Both the position numbers and the translations under genes were made by a program. 35,063 nucleotides of DNA. Origin: Ignatzschineria cameli (GTDB lineage: Bacteria; Pseudomonadota; Gammaproteobacteria; Cardiobacteriales; Wohlfahrtiimonadaceae). This document shows positions 14,629 through 22,292 of this stretch, in pieces. The stretch is taken from positions 1 through 35,063 of the forward strand of contig NZ_QEWW01000012.1 of assembly GCF_003121895.1 (NCBI RefSeq). The letters are read 5' to 3'. The first letter of the stretch is position 1, and every line of letters begins with the position of its first letter. A model generated the notes under the pieces. That model did no database searches. It saw nothing but the letters and a program-made list of their open reading frames with translations, and was not told the DNA's origin.

Positions 14629-17478
14629 ATGAAACTAATCGATAAGTTTAGAGAGACGTCGGCACTCAATGGTGCAAACCAGACTTATGTCGAAGAGATG
14701 TTTGAATCATATCTCGAAGATCCAAGTTCTGTCTCTGCACAATGGCAGGCCTATTTTGCCGACTTTAAAAATAGCCAGGGAGAGGATGTAGCTCAAGGCC
14801 CTATTAAGCGCGCTTTTGAGCAGATGCGACACCAAGGCGTTCGAGTACAATCTGCCGGCGTAGATGAAGCACATCTTGAGAAGCAAGTAGCAGTGCTCAA
14901 CTTAATTGGCGAATACCGTCGTAGAGGGCATCAAGTAGCAGACTTATGCCCTCTTAATTTACGTGATATTCCTAATGTTCCAGAACTCAATCCTGGCTAT
15001 TACGGTTTAACCGAGATGGATATGGGAACAATTTTTAAAACAGGTGGATTAGCGGGTCAGTCAGAGATGACACTTCGTGAAATCTTAGATGTTTTAAAAC
15101 GAACCTATACCGGGCATATTGGTGCTGAATTTGAGCATATCACTAAAGATGCAGAGCGCGATTGGATTAGAACGCGTCTTGAAGAGGTAAAAGATGGCTA
15201 TCGCTTGAGCGATGAAGAGCGCATTGAGACCTTGAAAGAGTTGATCTCTGCAGATGGGTTAGAGCGCTATCTTCATACTCGTTATGTTGGTCAGAAACGC
15301 TTCTCATTAGAGGGAGGGGATGCACTTATTCCGATGCTCCACGAGATGGTGGTCGGCGCTTCTAATTTTGGTGCAGAAGAGATCGTTATTGGGATGGCGC
15401 ACCGTGGTCGTCTTAATACCTTAGTCAATATCTTAGGAAAAGCGCCGAAACAACTTTTTGCTGAGTTTGAGGGAGTTCCCACTTTCTCAAAAGGTTCGGG
15501 AGATGTGAAATATCATATGGGGTACTCCTCATCTGTGATCGCCTCACCTGATAATCCACCAGTACATCTTGCGCTTGCATTTAACCCATCTCACCTTGAG
15601 ATTGTTAATCCTGTTGTGGAAGGATCTGTTCGTGCGCGTTTAGAGCGCCGTATTGAGCCAGGAACACCGACGGGGCATCTGCCATTTAATACTGTTCTTC
15701 CTGTTTTGATTCATGGTGATGCGGCATTTGCTGGTCAAGGAATTGTTCTTGAAACGTTGCAGATGTCTCAAGCTCGTGGATACACAACCGGCGGAACGGT
15801 TCATATTGTGGTTAATAACCGTGTTGGTTTTACAACTTCAAATCCATTAGATGCACGTTCATCAGAATATTGTACAGATGCTGCGAAAATTGTTCAGGCG
15901 CCTGTTTTACATGTTAATGGTGATGATCCTGAAGCTGTGAAGCATGTGATGCAATTAGCATTAGGATATCGTAATACTTTCCACAAAGATGTGGTGATCG
16001 ATCTTGTCTGTTATCGTAAATTAGGTCATAACGAAGCTGATGAGCCGAGTGCAACACAGCCAATGATGTATAAGAAAGTTCGTAGCCATAAGACGCCGGC
16101 GCGCATCTATGCAGATCGTCTTATTGCACAAGGACTTATTACAGAAGAAGATTTCAAAAACTTTACCCAAGAGTATCGTGACAAGTTAGAAGAGGGAACA
16201 CCGGTTGGATTCCCAACTGTTGAGTCGATCAATAGTTCCTATATGCAAAAGTGGGAAAAGATCTCAAAAATGCATGATCGCTTTGATGAAGAGGGACCTG
16301 TTGTTCCAGAAACGGGTGTTGTTTCTACTCGAATCACTGAGCTTGCGCGTATTATGAATCAGTTGCCAGAGAGCTTAAAGCTTCATAATCGCGTTCAAAG
16401 AATTCATGATAACCGACTCAAAATGGGTGAAGGCGAGTTAGAGATCGATTGGGGCTTTGCGGAAGTTATGGCTTATGCAACTCTTCTTGAAGAAGGTTAC
16501 CCCATTCGAATTACTGGGCAAGACTCAGGTCGTGGAACATTCTTCCATCGTCATGCGGTTTATCACAATCAGGAAGATGGTAGTAGCTATATTCCGCTTC
16601 AGCATCTGACAAAGGATCAAGCAAACTTTACCGTTATTGACTCTATTCTTTCAGAAGCTGGCGTTTTAGGTTTTGAATATGGTTATGCCTCGACTGAACC
16701 TAATGCGCTTGTGATCTGGGAAGCGCAATTTGGTGACTTCGTGAATGGCGCACAGGTGGTTATCGACCAATTTATCGCCTCAGGTGAGACAAAATGGCGT
16801 CGCTATAATGGTCTTGTAATGTTGCTTCCACATGGTTATGAGGGGCAAGGTCCTGAGCATTCATCTGCACGTCCTGAGCGTTTCTTAGAGCTCTGTGCAG
16901 AGAATAATATAAGCTTTGTTGTTCCAACGACACCTGCGCAAGCTTTCCATATGTTCCGTCGTCAGATGCATCAAGATTATCGCAAACCATTAATCGTGAT
17001 GTCACCGAAGAGCTTACTACGTCACCGTCAAGCGGTAAGTACTTTAGAAGAGCTTGCGACCGGTACATTCCGTTCAGTCCTTTCTGAGATTGATGCGATC
17101 GATGCAACGAAGGTTGAACGCATTGTGATCAGTGTTGGTAAGATCTATTACGATGCAAGAGATCGTAGAGAAGCGGCTAATGATGACAAGACTGCGATTA
17201 TCCGTCTAGAAGAGATCTATCCATTCCCAACCGCTGCTTTAGCTGCGGAGTTGGCGAAATATCCAAATGCAAAAGAGGTCATCTTCTTGCAGGATGAACC
17301 AAGAAATCAGGGTTATGCAACATTTGTTTATCCTTATCTCACTGAGATGTTAGGGGATAAACATGCCTTACGATTTGTAACTCGTCCAGCAGCAGCGGCA
17401 CCTGCTGTAGGTTATAGTCATGTTCATGCAGCGCAGGAGAAAGCACTTCTTGATGCAATTTTTCCGCTAGCAGAGTAA
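14629..17478 (+). CDS. sucA: 2-oxoglutarate dehydrogenase E1 component
   Basis: SucA is the thiamine-diphosphate-dependent E1 subunit that decarboxylates 2-oxoglutarate in the TCA cycle and passes the succinyl group to the lipoyl arm of SucB. The 949-residue protein is of usual length (E. coli 933). Landmarks are the N-terminal Ser/Ala-Gln-Trp region (VSAQWQAYF) typical of E1o, the active-site motif GMAHRGRLNTLVN, the ThDP/Mg motif GDAAFAGQG near residue 364, the LGHNEADEP segment, and the C-terminal transketolase half with RITGQDSGRGTFFHRH and LPHGYEGQGPEHSSAR. There is no strong Shine-Dalgarno before the ATG. sucB follows after an unusually long 294-bp gap that includes a terminator and tandem repeats. 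Confidence 0.98.
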   Translation: MKLIDKFRETSALNGANQTYVEEMFESYLEDPSSVSAQWQAYFADFKNSQGEDVAQGPIKRAFEQMRHQGVRVQSAGVDEAHLEKQVAVLNLIGEYRRRGHQVADLCPLNLRDIPNVPELNPGYYGLTEMDMGTIFKTGGLAGQSEMTLREILDVLKRTYTGHIGAEFEHITKDAERDWIRTRLEEVKDGYRLSDEERIETLKELISADGLERYLHTRYVGQKRFSLEGGDALIPMLHEMVVGASNFGAEEIVIGMAHRGRLNTLVNILGKAPKQLFAEFEGVPTFSKGSGDVKYHMGYSSSVIASPDNPPVHLALAFNPSHLEIVNPVVEGSVRARLERRIEPGTPTGHLPFNTVLPVLIHGDAAFAGQGIVLETLQMSQARGYTTGGTVHIVVNNRVGFTTSNPLDARSSEYCTDAAKIVQAPVLHVNGDDPEAVKHVMQLALGYRNTFHKDVVIDLVCYRKLGHNEADEPSATQPMMYKKVRSHKTPARIYADRLIAQGLITEEDFKNFTQEYRDKLEEGTPVGFPTVESINSSYMQKWEKISKMHDRFDEEGPVVPETGVVSTRITELARIMNQLPESLKLHNRVQRIHDNRLKMGEGELEIDWGFAEVMAYATLLEEGYPIRITGQDSGRGTFFHRHAVYHNQEDGSSYIPLQHLTKDQANFTVIDSILSEAGVLGFEYGYASTEPNALVIWEAQFGDFVNGAQVVIDQFIASGETKWRRYNGLVMLLPHGYEGQGPEHSSARPERFLELCAENNISFVVPTTPAQAFHMFRRQMHQDYRKPLIVMSPKSLLRHRQAVSTLEELATGTFRSVLSEIDAIDATKVERIVISVGKIYYDARDRREAANDDKTAIIRLEEIYPFPTAALAAELAKYPNAKEVIFLQDEPRNQGYATFVYPYLTEMLGDKHALRFVTRPAAAAPAVGYSHVHAAQEKALLDAIFPLAE

Positions 17479-17524
17479 TGAGTGTTGGTAGAAGTCTTAA
17501 TAAATGTTAAGTATTAGAGAATGT

Positions 17525-17566
17525 ATTGATGGGGTACTCAAGATGAGTACTTCATCAATCATTTTT
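17525..17566 (+). terminator. Hairpin terminator between sucA and sucB
   Basis: A 15-bp stem pairs 17525-17539 with 17545-17559 (core GGGGTACTC/GAGTACTTC, two G-T pairs) with a 5-nt loop, followed by CATTTTT. This would separate sucA from sucB or attenuate read-through. Confidence 0.8.
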
Positions 17567-17574
17567 AAAACAGA

Positions 17575-17614
17575 TTTAAAGTTTAAAGAATTAAGAATTA
17601 AGAATTAAGAATTT
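17575..17614. repeat. 7-bp tandem repeats after sucA
   Basis: TTTAAAG occurs twice (17575-17588). Overlapping its end, AGAATTA occurs three times, then AGAATTT (17587-17614). Confidence 0.85.
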
Positions 17615-17648
17615 AAGGATTGTTGAAAGCGCTTTTAGATAAGGCGTT

Positions 17649-17733
17649 GATAACGATTCTAGATAACAAATTTAGATAACGATTCTAGATAACAAATTTA
17701 GATAACGATTCTAGATAACAAATTTAGATAACG
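17649..17733. repeat. Three perfect 26-bp tandem repeats upstream of sucB
   Basis: The 26-bp unit (17649-17674, 17675-17700, 17701-17726) is identical three times, and a fourth copy stops after 7 bp. Each unit consists of two related 13-mers, GATAACGATTCTA and GATAACAAATTTA, so the array is six 13-bp half-units. It ends about 28 nt before the sucB Shine-Dalgarno. Confidence 0.95.
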
Positions 17734-17772
17734 GTTTATATAACAGTTACATATTTACATAGGAGAAGATCC

Positions 17773-18972
17773 ATGAGTGTTGAAATTAAAGTTCCGGTAT
17801 TACCTGAGTCAGTTGCGGATGCATTACTCTCTGCTTGGCATAAACAAGTTGGTGAGTTTATCGAAGAGGGTGAGAACCTTGTTGACCTTGAAACTGATAA
17901 AGTGATGTTAGAAGTTCCGGCAACAGTAAGTGGTGTACTCAAAGAGATTAAGGTTGAAGAGGGTACAGACGTTACAGAAGGTACTGTTTTAGCGATTATT
18001 GAAGCAGGTGAAGCACCGAAAGCAGAAGCAGCTCCAAAAGCAGAAGAGAGCAGTGCTGTTGCAGCGGCTGAAAGTGATGAGGAAGTTGGAATGTCTCCAA
18101 CAGTTCGTCGCTTAGTTGAAGAGAATAAGCTCGATATTACTAAGATTCCGGCAACGGGTAAAAATGGTCGTCATCTGAAAGAAGATATTGAAAACTTCTT
18201 GAAAAATGGTGGAGCAAAAGCAGCACCTGCAGCAAGTAAAGCAGCGCCAGTTGCGGCTGTTCCAACAGGTGAGCGTGTTGAGAAGCGTGTACCAATGACC
18301 CGTCTACGTGCGCGTATTGCTGAGCGTCTTCTTGATGCAACAAATAGCACAGCAATGTTAACCACGTTCAATGAGATCAATATGGAACCTGTGATCTCTA
18401 TGCGTAAGAAGTATCAAGATCGCTTTACCAAAACTCACGGTGTGAAGCTCGGCTTCATGTCATTCTTTGTTAAAGCAGCGGTTGAAGCACTTAAGAAGTA
18501 TCCTGCAGTGAATGCTTCGATTGATGGTAATGATATTATCTATCATGGATATTTTGATATCGGGATTGCTGTCTCTTCACCACGTGGTTTAGTTGTTCCT
18601 ATTATTCGTAATGCAGACCAATTGAGCCTTGCAGATATTGAGAAGCAAATTATTGAATATGCGACCAAAGCAAAAGAGGGTACATTAACGATCGAAGAGA
18701 TGACGGGCGGTACATTTACTATCACCAATGGTGGTGTATTTGGTTCGATGCTCTCAACGCCTATTATCAACCCACCACAAAGTGGTATCTTAGGTATGCA
18801 TAATACTTATGAGCGCCCAATTGTTAAAGATGGTCAAATTATTGCAGCACCGATGATGTATGTTGCTCACTCATATGACCATAGAATTATTGATGGTGCT
18901 GAAGCAGTTGGCTTCTTAGTCTCAATTAAAGAATCCATTGAAGATCCAGCAAGCATGCTTCTTGAGCTCTAA
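17773..18972 (+). CDS. sucB: Dihydrolipoyl succinyltransferase, E2 of 2-oxoglutarate dehydrogenase
   Basis: SucB (399 residues) forms the core of the complex and transfers succinyl groups from E1 to coenzyme A. The lipoyl domain (1-78) has the lipoylated Lys43 in ETDKVMLEV. An Ala/Pro/Glu-rich linker (about 80-100) leads to the E1/E3-binding domain (MSPTVRRLVEENKLD, 107-121), then a second Ala-rich linker (148-164). The catalytic domain ends with the active-site His370 and Asp374 (HSYDHRIIDG). There is a single lipoyl domain, as is usual for E2o. AGGAGAAG lies 5 nt before the ATG. The long repeat-bearing leader suggests it has its own promoter or relies on read-through from sucA. Confidence 0.98.
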   Translation: MSVEIKVPVLPESVADALLSAWHKQVGEFIEEGENLVDLETDKVMLEVPATVSGVLKEIKVEEGTDVTEGTVLAIIEAGEAPKAEAAPKAEESSAVAAAESDEEVGMSPTVRRLVEENKLDITKIPATGKNGRHLKEDIENFLKNGGAKAAPAASKAAPVAAVPTGERVEKRVPMTRLRARIAERLLDATNSTAMLTTFNEINMEPVISMRKKYQDRFTKTHGVKLGFMSFFVKAAVEALKKYPAVNASIDGNDIIYHGYFDIGIAVSSPRGLVVPIIRNADQLSLADIEKQIIEYATKAKEGTLTIEEMTGGTFTITNGGVFGSMLSTPIINPPQSGILGMHNTYERPIVKDGQIIAAPMMYVAHSYDHRIIDGAEAVGFLVSIKESIEDPASMLLEL

Positions 18973-18990
18973 TAGAGAGATTTGAAGATG

Positions 18991-19020
18991 ATGGGCACTA
19001 TAAGTGGTTAGGGTGCCCAT
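18991..19020 (+). terminator. Hairpin after sucB
   Basis: ATGGGCAC (18991-18998) is perfectly inverted at 19013-19020 with a 14-nt loop. Only TTTATG follows, so it is a weak terminator or a 3'-end stabiliser. Confidence 0.45.
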
Positions 19021-19092
19021 TTATGAGCTATATGAATAAGCTATAAGAAGTAATTAAGCTTTCGTTGGTAGAAACAATTATAGATATTAGAG

Positions 19093-19132
19093 AAGATCCT
19101 TTATTGAACTTTTATCGATAAAGGATCTTTTT
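19093..19132 (+). terminator. Terminator-like hairpin immediately before the lpdA ribosome-binding site
   Basis: AAGATCCTTTAT (19093-19104) pairs perfectly with ATAAAGGATCTT (19118-19129) around a 13-nt loop. The second arm runs into a T5 tract (19128-19132) that ends 3 nt before the AGGAGA Shine-Dalgarno of lpdA. It could set the lpdA level relative to sucAB or protect a processed 5' end. Confidence 0.75.
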
Positions 19133-19147
19133 CAAGGAGAATATTTT

Positions 19148-20578
19148 ATGGCGAAGAAAGAATTTGATGTCATCGTAATTGGCGGTGGCCCTGCAGGTTA
19201 TGTTAATGCGATTCGTGCAGCGCAATTAGGTCTGAAAGTTGCTTGTGTTGAGAAATGGATTGGTAAGGCGGGTAAACCCGTTTTAGGTGGAACTTGCCTT
19301 AACGTAGGTTGTATTCCTTCTAAGGCGCTTCTTGAGTCATCAGCACTCTATGAAGCAGCGAAAGATCACGGTGCAGATCATGGTCTCTCTGTTGAAGGGA
19401 TTAAGATGGATCCTAAGGCAATGATTGCTCGTAAGGATAAAATTGTCTCTGAATTAACGGCAGGGATCTCAATGTTATTCCAAGCGAATAAGGTTGAGTG
19501 GCTTCAAGGAACCGGAAAGTTACTAAAAGATAATGTTGTTGAAGTAACAGACCATGAAGGAAAAGTTGAAACCTATAAAGCAAAAGATGTTGTTTTAGCG
19601 ACCGGTTCTGTACCGATGGATATTCCATCTGCAGTAGTCGATAATCAGCGTATTTTAGATTCTGAAGGTGCTCTTGACCTAGAGGTTGTACCGAAGCGTT
19701 TAGGCGTCATTGGTGCCGGTGTGATTGGTCTTGAGATGGCAAGTGTTTGGGCGCGTTTAGGTGCTGAAGTTGTTATTTTTGAAGCGATGGATAAATTCCT
19801 TGCCGCTGCAGATCAGCAGATTGCAAAAGATGCAGCTAAGCACTTTAAGAAGCAAGGTTTAGATATTCGCCTTGGTGCTCGTGTGAACGAATCTGTCGCA
19901 ACGGATGATGGTGTTACTGTTAAATATAGTGACAAGAGTGGTGAACATGAAGAGAAGTTTGATTACCTTCTCGTTGCTGTAGGTCGCAAAGCATTCACAG
20001 ATGGAATTGTGGATGAGGCGGTAGGTCTTGAGATGGATGGTCGTTTAGTTAAAGTCGACGATCAGTGTCAGACCAATATTCCACATGTTTGGGCAATTGG
20101 TGACCTTGTTCGCGGCCCGATGTTAGCGCATAAAGGTTCTGCAGAAGGTATTGCTGTTGCGCAACGCATCGCAGGTCAATATGCGCGTGTCAATTATGAT
20201 GCTGTTCCATGGGTAATCTATACTCATCCTGAGATTGCATGGGCAGGTAAAACTGAAGAGCAATGTAAAGCAGAAGGTATCGAAGTGATTACAAGCTCCT
20301 TCCCATTTGCAGCATCAGGTCGTGCAAAAGCGATGGGATCAACGGAAGGTTTAGTGAAAGTGATTGCTGATGCAAAAACAGATAAGTTATTAGGGGTGCA
20401 TATTGTAGGCCCTAATGCATCAGAGTTGATTCATGAAGCTGTGATTGTTTTAGAGTTTGGTGGTACTTCAGAAGATATCGCAAGCACAATGCATGCGCAT
20501 CCAACACTTGCAGAGAGTGTTATGGAAGCGGCGCATGGTATTCATAAAAGTGCGATTCATATGATGAATAGAAAATAA
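19148..20578 (+). CDS. lpdA: Dihydrolipoyl dehydrogenase (E3)
   Basis: E3 (476 residues) is the FAD-dependent enzyme that reoxidises the dihydrolipoyl arm of E2 with NAD+. The FAD-binding GGGPAGY begins at residue 12. The redox disulfide is Cys50-Cys55 (GGTCLNVGCIPSKALL), the NAD motif is GAGVIGLE (about 192-199), and the C-terminal catalytic pair is His451 and Glu456 (HAHPTLAES). All active-site residues are present and length is normal. Being third after sucA and sucB suggests it serves 2-oxoglutarate dehydrogenase, although one E3 may be shared with pyruvate dehydrogenase or glycine cleavage. AAGGAGAATATTTT precedes the ATG. Confidence 0.98.
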   Translation: MAKKEFDVIVIGGGPAGYVNAIRAAQLGLKVACVEKWIGKAGKPVLGGTCLNVGCIPSKALLESSALYEAAKDHGADHGLSVEGIKMDPKAMIARKDKIVSELTAGISMLFQANKVEWLQGTGKLLKDNVVEVTDHEGKVETYKAKDVVLATGSVPMDIPSAVVDNQRILDSEGALDLEVVPKRLGVIGAGVIGLEMASVWARLGAEVVIFEAMDKFLAAADQQIAKDAAKHFKKQGLDIRLGARVNESVATDDGVTVKYSDKSGEHEEKFDYLLVAVGRKAFTDGIVDEAVGLEMDGRLVKVDDQCQTNIPHVWAIGDLVRGPMLAHKGSAEGIAVAQRIAGQYARVNYDAVPWVIYTHPEIAWAGKTEEQCKAEGIEVITSSFPFAASGRAKAMGSTEGLVKVIADAKTDKLLGVHIVGPNASELIHEAVIVLEFGGTSEDIASTMHAHPTLAESVMEAAHGIHKSAIHMMNRK

Positions 20579-20634
20579 TGAATCAAAAATAGAGTGTATT
20601 GAAATAGTCTTTTAAACATTCTTTTAATTCATAG

Positions 20635-20668
20635 AGCACTACTTCTTAATAGGAAGTAGTGCTTTTTT
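20635..20668 (+). terminator. Terminator of lpdA
   Basis: AGCACTACTTC (20635-20645) pairs perfectly with GAAGTAGTGCT (20653-20663) around a 7-nt loop, then a T6 run. Confidence 0.95.
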
Positions 20669-20947
20669 GTATCTTTACATCTTTGTGTTTTTGTAGAGTT
20701 GTGGATTTTAAACGCACTTTATGAAAGAGAATGAAAAAGAGAGGGCGTATCAATAGAGTTTTAATTGTAGATTGCCTCTTTATGATTATTGTTTTATTAC
20801 TATTTTAGTAACTCTAGTCTGATTTTTGAGAGAGTAATCAATACATAACCTATTGATATATGAATGCATTTGTGGTTGGTTTATAATCTTTTTGATATTT
20901 ATTTAAGGTATTGATCAATAATAGAGCAAAAAAAGTGTGAGATCTGT
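20669..20947. other. Gene-free AT-rich interval
   Basis: This interval separates the lpdA terminator from the tRNA-Glu promoter. I see no credible open reading frame, repeat array or structured RNA in it. Confidence 0.6.
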
Positions 20948-20976
20948 TTGACATACTTTAGGGTTCATACTATTAT
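20948..20976 (+). promoter_or_regulatory. Promoter of tRNA-Glu
   Basis: A consensus TTGACA (20948-20953), a 17-bp spacer and TATTAT (20971-20976) precede the tRNA by 43 nt. Confidence 0.85.
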
Positions 20977-21019
20977 AGTCACCTGTTCACGAGGAGAAGC
21001 TTCCAAAAGAATAGATTTA

Positions 21020-21094
21020 GTCCCTATCGTCTAGCGGTTAGGACACTGCCCTTTCACGGCGGCAACCGGGGTTCGAATCCCCGTAGGGACGCCA
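21020..21094 (+). tRNA. tRNA-Glu (anticodon TTC)
   Basis: The 75-nt cloverleaf has acceptor stem GTCCCTA/TAGGGAC, anticodon loop CTTTCAC with anticodon TTC, T loop GTTCGAATC and an encoded CCA. It is closely similar to E. coli tRNA-Glu and decodes GAA and GAG. Confidence 0.98.
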
Positions 21095-21100
21095 AATATA

Positions 21101-21132
21101 AAGCCTACTGATTATATCAGTAGGCTTTTTTG
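21101..21132 (+). terminator. Terminator of tRNA-Glu
   Basis: AAGCCTACTGA pairs perfectly with TCAGTAGGCTT around TTATA, followed by T residues. Confidence 0.95.
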
Positions 21133-21207
21133 GTTTCTAGAGGCAAGATCTATGATCTTGAATGGTAGAGAGATCGATAGTGTTATATTGTGTTGTGATA
21201 TTGAGTA

Positions 21208-21231
21208 GATATCGAGTGAACCGATATCGAG
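21208..21231. repeat. Repeated GATATCGAG motif before the Rieske gene
   Basis: GATATCGAG occurs at 21208-21216 and 21223-21231 (15-bp offset), with looser versions on either side (GATATTGAG, AATATCAAG). The motif contains the palindrome GATATC. It could be an operator or another of this genome's degenerate tandem repeats. Confidence 0.6.
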
Positions 21232-21262
21232 AGTAGAAATATCAAGAATAGGAGAATTGTAG

Positions 21263-21598
21263 ATGGCAAAAATTTTGATATGCAATGTTGATGATCTTGC
21301 AGCTGGAGAGATGCGTAAATTTGAAACAAAAATTGGCGCACTGCTGGTCTTTAATCGCGAGGGTGAATATTTTGTAACTGATGATCAATGTACGCATGCG
21401 ACAGCCTCTCTTTCAGAAGGTGACTATTTTGATGATACGGTCAGTTGCCCTTTACATTGGGGTGAATTTAATATTATGACGGGAGAAGCAACGGCAGCAC
21501 CTTGTAAAAAGCCATTGCGTACTTATCGAGTACTCATCGAAGGAGATGCGGTCTATATCGATAGTGAGTTAGAAGCTAAAGCTGTAGAGGCGCTTTAA
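21263..21598 (+). CDS. Orphan Rieske-type [2Fe-2S] ferredoxin
   Basis: The 111-residue cytosolic protein has the Rieske ligands Cys43-x-His45 (CTHATASL) and Cys62-x2-His65 (CPLHWGEF), spaced as in ferredoxins of ring-hydroxylating dioxygenases (BphA3/NdoA type). In those systems the protein shuttles electrons from a reductase to an oxygenase. No oxygenase or reductase gene is adjacent, so its partner is unknown; similar small Rieske proteins can also be the NirD-like part of other redox enzymes. AGGAGAATTGTAG precedes the ATG. It appears monocistronic, bounded upstream by the tRNA-Glu terminator and downstream by the hairpin at 21742. Confidence 0.9.
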   Translation: MAKILICNVDDLAAGEMRKFETKIGALLVFNREGEYFVTDDQCTHATASLSEGDYFDDTVSCPLHWGEFNIMTGEATAAPCKKPLRTYRVLIEGDAVYIDSELEAKAVEAL

Positions 21599-21646
21599 TA
21601 GCATCTTGCTAAAGGCTTTTGATAATATCTCAAAAGAATCTCACCC

Positions 21647-21697
21647 ATTAGATCGATCAATTAGATCGATTAATTAGACCACCAATTAGATTCATTA
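21647..21697. repeat. Degenerate 13-bp tandem repeats after the Rieske gene
   Basis: Units are ATTAGATCGATCA, ATTAGATCGATTA, ATTAGACCACCA (12 bp) and ATTAGATTCATTA, all starting with ATTAGA. Confidence 0.88.
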
Positions 21698-21741
21698 ATG
21701 AGATATTTATTCTTTTCAGTACATTTTATTTAGAGTGTTGG

Positions 21742-21768
21742 AAAAAGAGCCCTTGAGGCTCTTTTTTT
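21742..21768 (+). terminator. Terminator of the Rieske gene
   Basis: AAAGAGCC (21744-21751) pairs with GGCTCTTT (21757-21764) around CTTGA, with an A run before and a T run after. It may act on both strands. Confidence 0.9.
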
Positions 21769-21970
21769 GTGCCCGCTTTTTCTTCACTCTTTACTTCTCA
21801 TTTTGTGGGGAAAGCGGTGATCTTTTGATCATACTCTTTTAAGAGATGGTAGGTGGAATTAGCTAGATGGGGCTAAAATAATCGGTGAGATTGTACAAAA
21901 TAGAAAATAAAGGGTATATAAGAGATAAGAGTAAAAAACCTAACTGACTCTAAGAATAATCTAAAGAGAT

Positions 21971-22014
21971 TCAATAGACCTCTAATAGACCTCTAATAGA
22001 TTTCTAATAGATTT
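21971..22014. repeat. Four 11-bp tandem repeats in the cstA leader region
   Basis: TCAATAGACCT, CTAATAGACCT, CTAATAGATTT and CTAATAGATTT follow head to tail. The wider 21769-22260 interval has no convincing gene; the longest reading frame, near 22119, would give only a dozen residues. Confidence 0.9.
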
Positions 22015-22256
22015 ATTAAACGTTTGAGAGCTTAATAGGGAATGTAAGAGTGAATCTTAGTAGGCTAGGGTAGAGTCAGAAAGGTTGAGCATTTTAGGAT
22101 AGTGTTGAGAAGAGTAGTAATGCATTGGGAGTTTGAAATGAACTTTCAATCTGATGATGAATAATAAAGAAAGAGCTGTAAGAAATAGCAGTTTCGCAAA
22201 TAAAATATCATCAGTCGTATTATCGAAGCGCTGATCACTACTATCTTATTTTTTGA

Positions 22257-22287
22257 GGGTAATGGTGACCCTTAATCATTAAGGAGG
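22257..22287 (+). promoter_or_regulatory. Overlapping hairpins at the cstA ribosome-binding site
   Basis: The perfect palindrome CCTTAAT-C-ATTAAGG (22270-22284) overlaps the start of the strong AAGGAGG Shine-Dalgarno (22281-22287). A second short stem, GGGT (22257-22260) with ACCC (22268-22271), would compete with it for bases 22270-22271. This could be an operator or a translational switch; the stems are short. Confidence 0.4.
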
Positions 22288-22292
22288 AGAAG

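Noticed and set aside
17649-17733. CRISPR array
   Set aside because: The 26-bp units are directly adjacent with no spacers, and no cas genes are present.
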